Shown here: in pieces, positions 8,101 through 15,595 of the stretch | Numbering within the stretch: position 1 is the stretch's first letter | Layout of the letters: each line of letters starts with the position of its first letter | NCBI GenBank assembly: GCA_947169245.1 | Contig: CAMVPA010000029.1 | Location: forward strand, 1-44,011 | Direction of reading: 5' to 3' | Source of the DNA: an uncultured Prevotellaceae bacterium | Lineage (GTDB): Bacteria; Bacteroidota; Bacteroidia; Bacteroidales; Bacteroidaceae | Length of the DNA stretch: 44,011 nt | Translations under genes and position numbers: made by a program | The notes under the pieces: generated by a model | The model's database searches: none | Told to the model about the DNA's origin: nothing | The model's input: the letters and a program-made list of their open reading frames with translations, nothing else

Positions 8101-9477
8101 GTCGCCAGCTGTTGCCGTAATGGTAGCAGCACCTGTGCTGACAGCCGTAATAACGCCGTACTTGTCGACGGTAGCTACCTGAGGATTACTGGTCGACCAG
8201 TCGACAAACGGCAGGGTGGCCGTCTGGGGTTGCACCAAAGCCGTCGCAGTAGCAGTCTCACCGATCACCAGTTCTGATGTTGGCAGGCTCACGCTAATAC
8301 TGCTTACGGGAACAATCTCAGTGAAGTATTCCAGTTTGAAGTTATCGAAGATACACCAGTTAGAGCTTTCACTCGACTGGCAGCGCAAGCCGATGTTAAA
8401 CGTGCCTCCACCCTCAAACGTCATCGTGTTCCAGTAGCGGCCGTCCTCGAAGAAGGCATGGGCTGACTCCATCGAATTTGGGTAGTAGTTTCCATCGGAC
8501 TCCCAGCTGCCATTGACATATTGATTCATCGACTCCGTATAGACGCTGCGCAGGGGCTGAGTGGCAGCGCCGGCGTACATGTAACCCGTTATGTTCTGTG
8601 TGCCAGCTTTGTAGTCGTTGTAGTCGCCGCCCCACCAGGAGCCGTTGTCCTTACAGCGGTAGAAAGCCTGTACGCTGAGCCTATACGTGCCCTGAGGCGC
8701 ATTCTTCACTGTCTGCCAGAGGTCGAATGTACCGTTCCAGAACTCCATGCAGTCCCATTCTGACTTTTGGGAAGACGCATCGCTCTGCCATGTCCAGCTC
8801 TGTGTGCTGCTTCCGGCAAAGTCTGTATTGGCAAGATACAGGCTGGTGACGTCGACCCATGCCTTACCGTCGATGGAAGTGGCATACTCCAGCTTGAAGT
8901 TGTCGACGGCACAGTAGTTATTCGTTCCGGCTTCCTGGCTTCTGACGCCAATGGTCACACTGCCGTTGGCCTCAAACTCGACGCTGTTGCCCTGATAGCA
9001 GCCCTGAGCAAAGGCAGCTGCGGCACTGCCGCTGTTGTCAGGGAAGTATTTGCCGTCATGCTGGCGAGCGCCGTCAGCGTAGGTCATGTCCTCCGAGTAG
9101 ACACTGACTAACAGTGTGCTTGCCTCGCCGGCATAGAGATAGGCCGTCAGCCTTTCTGTCCCGTTGACATGGGCCCAATAAGCGTTATCAGAGTCGCCTT
9201 CTGGGCGGTAGAAGCCCTGTACCGTCAGACGGTAACGGCCTTGAGGCAGGTGATTGAGCTGCTGACTGAAGTCGAACGTTCCGTTCCAGAAACGCATGAC
9301 CTTCTGGCTCACAGAACGTTGACCGGCACTGCTATTGACCGTCCACCCGTCGTTGTTCCCGCTGTTGAAGTCGGGATTGGTCATAAAACGCTGAGTGATG
9401 TCAGTCCAAGTTATCTCGGCTGCACCACTCATATATGCCATTAGCAAACATGCCAATAGTAGTAAATATCTCCTCAT
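5131..9477 (-). CDS. Large secreted CotH-kinase protein with lamin-tail domains and T9SS-like sorting domain
   Basis: 1448 residues with an N-terminal signal peptide (MRRYLLLLACLLMAYMSGAAE). Seen in order: two related ~180-residue carbohydrate-binding-like modules (about 25-200 and 205-388, each ending in DNFKLEY); a Big_2 Ig-like domain (~390-470); a lamin-tail domain (~475-610, VNEIMAANVDE ... DGWVELYNPT); a chitobiase-like domain (~620-705, LRYTTNGTLPT); a CotH kinase-like domain (~710-1100, with MAMQMYLGGTDFPQNNVKGF and RFVTFDLDFAFN); an InlB-B-repeat-like domain (~1120-1205); a second lamin-tail domain (~1215-1350); and a C-terminal sorting domain (LPTGFYVARV ... CRFVK) of T9SS type. CotH proteins are atypical secreted kinases in spore coats and fungi; a substrate here is unknown. 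It is the last and longest gene of the VTC/DUF4956 operon. Confidence 0.88.
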   Translation of the reverse strand: MRRYLLLLACLLMAYMSGAAEITWTDITQRFMTNPDFNSGNNDGWTVNSSAGQRSVSQKVMRFWNGTFDFSQQLNHLPQGRYRLTVQGFYRPEGDSDNAYWAHVNGTERLTAYLYAGEASTLLVSVYSEDMTYADGARQHDGKYFPDNSGSAAAAFAQGCYQGNSVEFEANGSVTIGVRSQEAGTNNYCAVDNFKLEYATSIDGKAWVDVTSLYLANTDFAGSSTQSWTWQSDASSQKSEWDCMEFWNGTFDLWQTVKNAPQGTYRLSVQAFYRCKDNGSWWGGDYNDYKAGTQNITGYMYAGAATQPLRSVYTESMNQYVNGSWESDGNYYPNSMESAHAFFEDGRYWNTMTFEGGGTFNIGLRCQSSESSNWCIFDNFKLEYFTEIVPVSSISVSLPTSELVIGETATATALVQPQTATLPFVDWSTSNPQVATVDKYGVITAVSTGAATITATAGDGSGVKGSITISVGRNPATVGSIVVNEIMAANVDEFISPAFNFDGWVELYNPTSRPVELGGVVVSDPADETSKWTMPSAIGVVPAKGHKLIWFDSHDECSTNVPFKLDTDGGTIVFSTADGQELTRQDYPSSMERVSYARSADGTGTWGETATPTPGETNNGIALASTQIDAPVVDQPSQFFTGSLTVNVTIPSGCTLRYTTNGTLPTLTNGETSTSGNFTVDGTQCYRFRLYADGKLPSRVTSRTYIYKDRDYYLPVISVTCDPDFLYSKEIGVMEKGPNGRPGRGQDDNCNWNRNWERPVNYSYLTGDGEMVQNQDVNLEMCGGWSRAWTPHSFKLKGSKEMGGDKNLPYPFFEQKPYIRNRTLQIRNGGNDNSARFVDPSLQVILSSSGIDLDCQSYQPIHEFINGKYIGVLNMREPNNKHYVYANYGWDDDVIDMFEMSPDSGYVQMCGTADAFLELVDELSPNAANPRTYEEICQLLDIDAYINYMAMQMYLGGTDFPQNNVKGFRHQDNGRFRFVTFDLDFAFNSSDPFNLFFNKEDYWFDRLRPSSLGQIHDRIAFVTLFKNLLQNDDFRRRFIDAFCIMGGSVFEKTRAEAIINELLDRVEPAMKLEGGSAAWKAQSIISNINGRLNTAIRYLRNYYVFNLYDAEPQQAKLGSDTEGARLFINNEVVPTGAFDGKLFQPVTLRAEAPAGYAFKAWVDGAGHSYSTYSEMRMPTGQDITLTATFRKLTASETEKQNMTPVRINEVSGANDSYIDEYGKKGDWVELYNTTSEPIDVEGMYLTDNVNKPTKYQITKGSTQAQTVIPAHGYLVIWCDNKRATTDNGLHAGFKISDDGGKMMLSAADRSWSDIITYPAHDARTTIGRYPDGAATVYAMNVTTIGKSNIYSSYVTAVPQDEIPTGAEMMAAAGNLRLVYGSDMLLVKGSTEGTVAVEVFRADGQQVAQSSVEVVGGSGRVSVADLPTGFYVARVTDAQGGKASCRFVK

Positions 9478-9494
9478 AATTATCCGTCGTTAGG

Positions 9495-10724
9495 TTAATA
9501 TTTGATGTTCACCTGTTTCTTGTCTATCGACTTTGTCGACGGCGAACCAACAACCGTCAGATGGTCGGTAGGCGTCTCGCTGTCTGTGCCGTTGTCGCAG
9601 GCCCAGCTCTTATCCACTTTGACAAAGAATGAGCCACCGCTGACGATGATGTCCGTATCGCTCTTGATGCCCTTTGGCTTACCAATATCGTTTGAGCCAG
9701 TAGTCGTCACGTTGAGCGTGCCGCCGCTGAACTCTACGTTCTGACCGCTGTTGATGCCCTTGCCGCCGTCGCCCGTACTCTTGATGGTCAGTGTGCCTGC
9801 GGTCATCGTGAAGAGACTGTCGCACTTGATGCCGGCGGCCGACGTGGTGTCGCGGACGCCCTCTACGGTCTCAATCTTGCAGTCGCCCGATGTGGTGATG
9901 GTGGTTGTACCGCCAGCAATGACGGTGTAGGCGTCGCTCTTGATGCCACGGGCGCCGTCGGCCTTGACACTGATGGTCAGTGTGCCACCGTTGATGGTTA
10001 GGCCGTCGTTCACCTTGACACCGTTGGAGCCAGTATCGTCGACGTTAACCTTGATGGTGCCGCTCTCGAAGACGATGTAGTCGTCGGAGGCGATGCCGTT
10101 CTTGGCGTTGCCATTGACAGTCAGAATACCTGTGCCGCTGAAGAATATCTGACCCTCGCTGAAGAGGGCTCCTTTCTGGTCGATGCTGACGCCGTCGGCA
10201 TTGACAGGAGCCTCGGCATAGGTGCTTCCGTCGGTCAGGCTGTTCTCCGTGTTCTCCATGCTTTCAATATAAAGTGCCTTGCCACACTGGTTGTTGATGG
10301 CAGGTCCGTCGGGATTGGCAATGCTGACACCGTTGAGTCGCAGTGTGAACGGCTTCTTGCGATAGACCAGCAGTGAGCCGTTGTCGGTGCTGCCACTCAG
10401 CACGAGAAGCATGGTCGTGTCGGCCTCCAAGGCATTGACGGTGACGTCGGCACCGCTGACGCTGACGTAGCTGTGAGTGTCGTTGGTGACGTTGACTGTC
10501 GTACCGGCATATTCAATGTAGATAGTATCGCAGCCTGCCACGAGCACGGTGTCCTGGCCATTGTCGGAGGGATTGTCAGGAGTGTCAGGCGTTTCCGGTT
10601 CATCGGGCGTTTCCTGGTTGTTGACGTAGCTGCTGAAGTCGGTGGTGTCGTCTTTCTCACAGGCCGTCATACCCAAAACCAACATTGCGGCCAGAAGGCT
10701 GCCCAGAAGTAATTGTTTTTTCAT
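9495..10724 (-). CDS. DUF4353 (carbohydrate-binding domain) lipoprotein
   Basis: 409 residues. The N-terminus is a lipoprotein signal peptide with lipobox GMTAC (Cys ~22), then a Pro/Asp/Glu-rich linker (residues ~30-58). The remainder is a repetitive beta-solenoid-like domain with recurring turns of the form INGGTLTISVKADGARGIKSD, VEFSGGTLNVTTTGSNDIGKPKGIKSD, typical of the DUF4353 'carbohydrate-binding domain-containing' family. It shares this fold with the first gene of the operon (12903-13898), so the operon carries two paralogues. Predicted to be anchored at the outer membrane. Ligand unknown; the carbohydrate label comes from family annotation, not from a visible binding site. Starts 13 bases after the DUF2490 stop. 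Confidence 0.8.
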   Translation of the reverse strand: MKKQLLLGSLLAAMLVLGMTACEKDDTTDFSSYVNNQETPDEPETPDTPDNPSDNGQDTVLVAGCDTIYIEYAGTTVNVTNDTHSYVSVSGADVTVNALEADTTMLLVLSGSTDNGSLLVYRKKPFTLRLNGVSIANPDGPAINNQCGKALYIESMENTENSLTDGSTYAEAPVNADGVSIDQKGALFSEGQIFFSGTGILTVNGNAKNGIASDDYIVFESGTIKVNVDDTGSNGVKVNDGLTINGGTLTISVKADGARGIKSDAYTVIAGGTTTITTSGDCKIETVEGVRDTTSAAGIKCDSLFTMTAGTLTIKSTGDGGKGINSGQNVEFSGGTLNVTTTGSNDIGKPKGIKSDTDIIVSGGSFFVKVDKSWACDNGTDSETPTDHLTVVGSPSTKSIDKKQVNIKY

Positions 10725-10737
10725 TGTCAGTCGTCGT

Positions 10738-11514
10738 TTAGAATTTGTATTTGTAACCTATACCTATGTAGTGCATGTCGGGATCGTCGTCGTTCTCGTC
10801 GGCGTGCCTCCGGTCCTGGAAGCGGTAGTAGACATCGAGGCTGTGCTGTTTGGTCAGTTTGATGCCGGTGCCAATGGTGTAGCGTATCTTCTCGATACCC
10901 CAGCTGTTATACAGTTCCAGGTTGGCGTATGGCTTGACACTGGCCTTCTTCTTGTCGTACTCTACCTGCAACCGGGAGCGCAACTGGTTCTTGGCCTTGC
11001 TGGCTCTCACCTTCTGGGTGACAGGCCACACGTCGGTACCATTCCACGTGGCCGTCGGGTAGCCCGGATAGTCGGCGAAGTAGTAGCGGTCGGTGGTCGT
11101 CTCCGGACGATAGGTGTACTGCCAGCGCTCGCGCAGCGACAGGCGCACCATATTTCCAACCTTGTAGCTACCCGTCAGCGAGGCGTTCAGGCGGTGGCGT
11201 GTATCCCAGTAGCTGGGACGCCAGTAGTTGTTGGTCAGCTTCTCGCGGTTGTTGTCATATAAAAAGGTGTAGCTGGCGTCGGCCTTAAGCCATTTCGCCA
11301 GCTTGTATTCTGCCCCCACGCTACCGCTCCAGCGGTCGGCCGTACGGAAGTCGTTACGCGAGCGGAAGCCCGCCTCGACATTCAGGCTCAGATCCTTTCC
11401 AAGCGTCTTCTCCGCCTCGACTCCCAGCAAGAGGCCGCCTTCCGACTGTGCCTTTGCCGTCTGTCCGCCCAGCAGCATTGCTGCCAGCAACAGTGATACT
11501 ACAGTTCTCTCCAT
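10738..11514 (-). CDS. DUF2490 outer-membrane beta-barrel protein
   Basis: 258 residues with a signal peptide (ends KAQ at ~23). The body consists of alternating hydrophobic/aromatic beta strands (LSLNVEAGFRSRNDF, GSVGAEYKLAKWLKADASYTFLYD, RLRSRLQVEYDKKK-type strands) and ends with GIGYKYKF, the terminal aromatic expected for outer-membrane barrels. DUF2490 proteins are small porin-like barrels of unknown function. The start overlaps the DUF4956 gene end by 16 bases, so the two are coupled in translation. In this operon it is the likely outer-membrane component. Confidence 0.82.
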   Translation of the reverse strand: MERTVVSLLLAAMLLGGQTAKAQSEGGLLLGVEAEKTLGKDLSLNVEAGFRSRNDFRTADRWSGSVGAEYKLAKWLKADASYTFLYDNNREKLTNNYWRPSYWDTRHRLNASLTGSYKVGNMVRLSLRERWQYTYRPETTTDRYYFADYPGYPTATWNGTDVWPVTQKVRASKAKNQLRSRLQVEYDKKKASVKPYANLELYNSWGIEKIRYTIGTGIKLTKQHSLDVYYRFQDRRHADENDDDPDMHYIGIGYKYKF

Positions 11515-12140
11515 TGCGATTTCCTTACTTGATACTGTGAGTCAACATCACTGGCGTGGTCGCCTTCGTAGGTGACACGCAGCACGACCGAATCCTTCAG
11601 GAAGTCAATGCCGCCAACGTCAATCTTGATGATTTTCAGACCGGTACGGGCTTCAAGGTCGGCCTTCAGCTCGTCGCGCTTCTCGGGCTTGATGAGCTCG
11701 ATGCGGTCATACTGGATGAGCTTCGTCTGTTTCACCTTCAGGTTGATCTCGCAGAGCAGAATCGTCATAAACGTGATGATGTCGACAATGGCCAGCTCCA
11801 CGTAGTTGTCGGCCATGGCGTGAACCACCGAGAGGCAGATGATGACAAACAGATAGGTCATCTCGCGCACCGGCATGGCGTCCGTGCGGTAGCGCATGAT
11901 TGAGAAGATGCCGAACAATCCCAGTCCGACGCCCATCGTCGCCTTTCCGCGTTCCATGCCCATCATGAAATAGACCAGGAAGAAGATGGCAACCGACATC
12001 ACCATGAAGGTGAAGTAGAAGTCGCGCCGATGGCTCTTCTTGTAATAGAGTCGGTTGATGATGATTCCGTTGAACAGGAAGCACACGACAAACCGTATGA
12101 GCGTGTGCAGGAACTCTGGTGAAATGATAGTTGCGTCCAT
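11499..12140 (-). CDS. DUF4956 inner-membrane protein
   Basis: 213 residues. The N-terminal 125 residues form about four membrane helices (LIRFVVCFLFNGIIINRLYY; FTFMVMSVAIFFLVYFMMG; GVGLGLFGIFSIMRY; YLFVIICLSVVHAMA), with conserved FSIMRYRTDAMPVREMTYLF between helices 3 and 4. The C-terminal ~85 residues are a soluble alpha/beta domain (KADLEARTGLKIIKIDVGGIDFLKDSVVLRVTY). DUF4956 genes are known neighbours of VTC-domain polymerase and CotH genes, which is the arrangement seen here. Biochemical function is unknown; a scaffold or channel for the polymerase product is a guess. Starts 16 bases after the VTC gene. Confidence 0.85.
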   Translation of the reverse strand: MDATIISPEFLHTLIRFVVCFLFNGIIINRLYYKKSHRRDFYFTFMVMSVAIFFLVYFMMGMERGKATMGVGLGLFGIFSIMRYRTDAMPVREMTYLFVIICLSVVHAMADNYVELAIVDIITFMTILLCEINLKVKQTKLIQYDRIELIKPEKRDELKADLEARTGLKIIKIDVGGIDFLKDSVVLRVTYEGDHASDVDSQYQVRKSQWREL

Positions 12141-12156
12141 AGTTATTCTTTGGCTT

Positions 12157-12906
12157 TTATTTGTTTTCTCTCAATATACGTGCTACGTCCCTCAGCTTCG
12201 GCTTGAAGTTGTGGACGGGCAGCCCTTCGTTGGTCAGTGCGGCTCCCATGCAGTATTTGCTGAAGCCGTGGGGGTGTATGTGCAGCTGGCGCAGCATCTC
12301 CAGCACGGGCGAGTAGCACAGTCCGTCGCGTTTCAGTTCGACGATGACCAGATCGCCCATGTCGCGGTCGCAGTCGGTAACCACGTTGTGGAAGTGGAGC
12401 GCCGTGTCAATGGTCAGCCGCTCAGTCATGGCCTTGTTCACCAGCGTGATGCGGTGGAAGTGGTTGTGCATGTGTGGAATCAGCGTGTCCACGCCGTAGC
12501 GCAGGTACTTCGCCAGAAACTCGCGCTTTGTGGGGTCGCCGAGGTCCATGTCAGTCACCTCGATACGCTTCTTCTTCGTGCGTCCGTGGTTGTTCTTCGT
12601 CTTCACCTCCATGAACTGCAGGTCGCTGCTGACGTAGGTGCGGAAGCGTATCTTCTGACGGTTGGTGTGCTTGTGCTGGTGCTCGCTGTACATACCGAAG
12701 TCGCGGGTGTCGAAGTAGGTGGTGTCGTAAAGCATGTTACGCTCGCCCTTGATCTCCTGCACGTAGTACTCCCCCTGGGCCATCCTGAGCAGACGGACCA
12801 GCTGTGGCATGGTGGTGACGAACTTCGTGTCGATGCGGTTCATCAGCTTCACGCTGCTCATCTGTTCCAGCGAGATAGGGGCGAAGGTTGCCAGGATGTC
12901 TGTCAT
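12157..12906 (-). CDS. VTC-domain (polyphosphate polymerase-like) protein, triphosphate tunnel metalloenzyme
   Basis: 249 residues, covering a single VTC/TTM domain. Tunnel-lining charged residues are visible: MNRIDTKFV near residue 25, YDTTYFDTRD, RQKIRFRTYV, MEVKTKNNHGRTKKKRIEV, RLTIDT and LVIVELKRD. This order (R-x-D-x-K, Y-F-D, K-x-R-x-R, E-x-K-x-K, E-x-K) fits eukaryotic Vtc4 and its bacterial relatives, which make polyphosphate from nucleoside triphosphate. No membrane helix, so it is likely held at the membrane by the neighbouring DUF4956 protein, a role like that of the membrane part of yeast VTC. Its ATG overlaps the stop of the upstream DUF4353 gene (ATGA). Polyphosphate as product is family knowledge, not shown for this clade. 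Confidence 0.88.
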   Translation of the reverse strand: MTDILATFAPISLEQMSSVKLMNRIDTKFVTTMPQLVRLLRMAQGEYYVQEIKGERNMLYDTTYFDTRDFGMYSEHQHKHTNRQKIRFRTYVSSDLQFMEVKTKNNHGRTKKKRIEVTDMDLGDPTKREFLAKYLRYGVDTLIPHMHNHFHRITLVNKAMTERLTIDTALHFHNVVTDCDRDMGDLVIVELKRDGLCYSPVLEMLRQLHIHPHGFSKYCMGAALTNEGLPVHNFKPKLRDVARILRENK

Positions 12907-13898
12907 TTGGCGATTACCTTGTAGGTTCTTCCGTTCTTATTGACAATGTACACGCCCTTGGTCTTGATGCTGCCTACGGAACGCCCGGAGAGGTCGTAGA
13001 CGGCGACGTTCCCTGTGCCGTCGTCCATCTTGACAGTAGCCAAGCCGGCGTTAATCATCGTGTCAGAGGTGTTGAAGTTCTGCTTGCCGCCGCTATAGGT
13101 GATGGTGCCGTCGGCCTTGATGGCCTTGTCACCGTAGTTGCTGATGGATAGCGTGCCCTTCTCCATATAGAAGTTGCCACTGTCCTCCTCCTCGTGGTCG
13201 GCCGTCGTTCCGGTAGAGGTGGTGCCTTCCAGTTCACACTGTATGCCGTCGTCGCCCACACCGCTGATGCTGACAGTGCCGCTCTCCATCAGGAAATACT
13301 CCTTGCAGTGGATGCCGTCCTTCTGTGCTGCCGTGATGTTGAGCGTCAAGTTCTTCACCTCCAGATACTCCTTGCTATAGATGGCGTGCCTCGACTTGCC
13401 GATGACGTTCAGCGTGCCCTTGCCCTTCAGTTTGGTGTGTCCCTTCACGTGTATACAGCCATTGAAGTCCTTGTTTGTGCCGTCAGTCAGCGTATTCGTC
13501 GTGCCACTCTTCGCGCTGATGGTGATACGCTTGCCGTTCTGTATGTTGAGGGCTGGGCCTGAGGGGTTGGTGAGTGTCAGGCCGTTCAGGTCTACTTCGC
13601 ACTTGAAGCTGCCCGTCAGTTTGAACTCGCCGTCGCTCGACGAACCCTTGAGCACATAGTATATCTCGCCGTCCTCGTTGTCGGTCGTCTTGTCGACGCC
13701 GGCGAAACTTTCGCTCTGCGTGATGACGACGTGCGACGAAGTGCCCGAGCTGACGGTGACGTAGCTGCTGATGTTGCTGGCTATAGTAACAGTAGCGGCC
13801 GTGCCACTGTAAACAATCTCGACAGTATTCTTATCTATGGCATAGCTTTGCAGAGCCATGGCCAGTAATGCGGTTATAAGGTAAGTAGTCTTCTTCAT
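12903..13898 (-). CDS. DUF4353 carbohydrate-binding-domain protein with short T9SS-like tail
   Basis: 331 residues from the ATG at 13896-13898. A longer frame begins at 13952, but it runs across the -7 and -33 boxes of the operon promoter; the chosen start gives a clean signal peptide (MKKTTYLITALLAMALQSYA). The body is a DUF4353 repeat domain like the lipoprotein four genes downstream (GTLNVIGKSRHAIYSKEYLE, GTVSISGVGDDGIQCE). The C-terminus (VYDLSGRSVGSIKTKGVYIV ... YKVIAK) looks like a short type-A T9SS sorting domain, so it may be secreted and surface-attached. It is the first gene of the six-gene operon. Confidence 0.78.
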   Translation of the reverse strand: MKKTTYLITALLAMALQSYAIDKNTVEIVYSGTAATVTIASNISSYVTVSSGTSSHVVITQSESFAGVDKTTDNEDGEIYYVLKGSSSDGEFKLTGSFKCEVDLNGLTLTNPSGPALNIQNGKRITISAKSGTTNTLTDGTNKDFNGCIHVKGHTKLKGKGTLNVIGKSRHAIYSKEYLEVKNLTLNITAAQKDGIHCKEYFLMESGTVSISGVGDDGIQCELEGTTSTGTTADHEEEDSGNFYMEKGTLSISNYGDKAIKADGTITYSGGKQNFNTSDTMINAGLATVKMDDGTGNVAVYDLSGRSVGSIKTKGVYIVNKNGRTYKVIAK

Positions 13899-13922
13899 TT
13901 CTCCAGTCTGGTTTTTACGGCG

Positions 13923-13953
13923 CAAAGATACACATAAAAACCGAACCAGCAAA
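13923..13953 (-). promoter_or_regulatory. Promoter of the CotH/VTC operon
   Basis: On the minus strand TATCTTTG (13923-13930) matches the Bacteroidetes -7 box TAnnTTTG, and TTTG (13950-13953) lies 19 bases upstream as the -33 box. The expected RNA starts only about 15-20 bases before the ATG at 13898. Confidence 0.85.
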
Positions 13954-13998
13954 ATCCTTTCAGCAAAAAGTCGCTTTTTCTCGCTTTTTCTCAGCGAA

Positions 13999-15087
13999 TT
14001 ATGTCTCGAAGTTATGGGAAAGACGTTTCAGGTGACACAACAGCAAGCGGCCATCGCCGTCGCGCAGGTGCATGCCGTTGCCCAGACAGTAGCGCCAGTA
14101 ACGGCAGTCGGCACAGTCGTCCTTCTTCATCCACTCGCGGTTGCGATAAGGGTGGTAGCGGTTTTCCCAGACGTCCATGAAGTCATCCTTGTAGATGTTG
14201 CCCTGATGGTAGTCGGCACGCAGACTGGTACAGGCGCTGATGGAGCCGTCGCAGAGCACCGAGCCGACGGTTACGCCGGCCTGACAAGAGAAGAAGCGGT
14301 TGCGCACCTCGCCCTCGTAGTTGCCCAGAAAACCCTCGCAGCCGTAGTCCACGCGGATACGTCCCTCCTGACGTGTTCGCTTGATGTAGTCGAAGACGCC
14401 GCGAAACTCCTCGTCCGTGAGTCGCATCATGGGGTCGCTCGCGGCTCGTCCAACGGGAAAGACGGTGAAGAGACGCCAGCGGTCGACACCCTTCGAGATG
14501 AGAAAATCCTTGATTTCATCGAGTTTTTCGTAGTTACGACGGGTCACGCAGGTGACGATGTCGAACGTAAAGCCCTTGGTGGCCACGAGCATGTCGATGG
14601 CCTGACTCACCATCTGGAAACTCTGCTCATTACCGCGCATCCAGTTGTGGTCCTGTTCCAGTCCGTCGAGACTGATGGTCATCGAGTGCATGCCGGCTTT
14701 CAGCAGGCCGCGGTACCGTTCTGGCGTCAGGTGCAGGGCGTTGGTCACCATGCCCCATGGGAAACCTTTCTCATAGATGGCGGCACCGCATGCCTCCAAG
14801 TCGCGGCGCATCAGCGGCTCGCCACCGCTGATGATGACAAACACCTTATGGGGGTCACACTTCTTGGCGACGCTGTCGAGCACACCCAGGAAGTCCTGCA
14901 GTGGCATGTCCTGCTTTTCGGACAGCATCTTGCAGTCGCTGCCGCAGTGGCGGCACTTCAGGTCGCAGCGTAGCGTACACTCCCAGAACAGTTGCTTCAG
15001 GGGGTGCTCCTTACGGATCATCAGTTCCTGTTGCCGCCAGATTTCGAGGGCAAGTTTTTTCCTGAGGGTCAGGGGCGTCGGCTTCAT
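13999..15087 (-). CDS. Radical SAM/SPASM enzyme of the rSAM/lipoprotein system
   Basis: 362 residues. The radical SAM cluster motif CDLKCRHC (CxxxCxxC) sits near residue 37-44, followed by GGEP (SAM-binding) and TISLDGLEQDHN. Multiple C-terminal cysteines (CQAG, CDG, ACTS, CADCRYWRYCLGN, LLCHLKR) form a SPASM domain that binds auxiliary Fe-S clusters, as in peptide-modifying enzymes. The protein matches the Bacteroidetes TIGR04133 group as I remember it, always next to a small lipoprotein (TIGR04134), which is the gene four bases upstream here. The expected role is modification of that lipoprotein or a related peptide; the chemistry is not known. Cytoplasmic. Confidence 0.88.
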   Translation of the reverse strand: MKPTPLTLRKKLALEIWRQQELMIRKEHPLKQLFWECTLRCDLKCRHCGSDCKMLSEKQDMPLQDFLGVLDSVAKKCDPHKVFVIISGGEPLMRRDLEACGAAIYEKGFPWGMVTNALHLTPERYRGLLKAGMHSMTISLDGLEQDHNWMRGNEQSFQMVSQAIDMLVATKGFTFDIVTCVTRRNYEKLDEIKDFLISKGVDRWRLFTVFPVGRAASDPMMRLTDEEFRGVFDYIKRTRQEGRIRVDYGCEGFLGNYEGEVRNRFFSCQAGVTVGSVLCDGSISACTSLRADYHQGNIYKDDFMDVWENRYHPYRNREWMKKDDCADCRYWRYCLGNGMHLRDGDGRLLLCHLKRLSHNFET

Positions 15088-15091
15088 GCTA

Positions 15092-15568
15092 CTACTTCTT
15101 CTTCATTTTGACATCCTTGGAAATCTCGAAGACGCCATTATACCAGCCTTCACCTTTCTTGGTCTGAATGGCCTTGTCGAACTCCACGTCCAACGTGTCG
15201 CTCTGGAAATCGCCGCCATTGGCCTCGCCGTCTGTGTCCTCGACAATCAGTTTCATAGCCGAATTCCTCATCCCCTCGTATTGCAGCTGATAATGACCGG
15301 TGTCATCTGTTTGAACGGAATCAATACCATCCACATAGACGCCGTCTTGGCCCATCCAGACCTGTTTCAACGATGTCTTGATGCCCTCAATAGGCGTGCC
15401 GGCCTCATCGGTAACGACACCTTTGACGATGTAGTCGGCATGGGGCGCACCATATTCTACGGGTGGCGTGCCATACATGTCCATTGAATTCTCCGAGCAC
15501 CCATAGCCCAGCATCGAGAGCAGGGCTGTCAACAGGGCATTGTACCAACGATAGAATCTCACTTTCAT
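15092..15568 (-). CDS. Small lipoprotein partner of the radical SAM enzyme
   Basis: 158 residues. The N-terminal helix (YNALLTALLSMLGYGC) ends in a lipobox-like GYGC with Cys at ~24. It is followed by a carboxypeptidase-regulatory/Ig-like fold (YIVKGVVTDEAGTPIEGIKTSL ... TDDTGHYQLQYEG), and an acidic middle (VEDTDGEANGGDFQ). It ends in the basic run MKKK. This matches the small lipoprotein of the rSAM/lipoprotein pair (TIGR04134 as remembered). Four bases separate it from the enzyme gene, and 27 bases from the MATE gene upstream. No Cys apart from the lipobox is seen, so a thioether-type change would need another donor. Confidence 0.82.
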   Translation of the reverse strand: MKVRFYRWYNALLTALLSMLGYGCSENSMDMYGTPPVEYGAPHADYIVKGVVTDEAGTPIEGIKTSLKQVWMGQDGVYVDGIDSVQTDDTGHYQLQYEGMRNSAMKLIVEDTDGEANGGDFQSDTLDVEFDKAIQTKKGEGWYNGVFEISKDVKMKKK

Positions 15569-15595
15569 ATTTCTGTCTTTTTTGCTTTTTTACTA

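Noticed and set aside
12055..12924. 289-codon plus-strand frame opposite the VTC gene
   Set aside because: Shadow frame; the minus-strand protein has clear VTC motifs and operon context.
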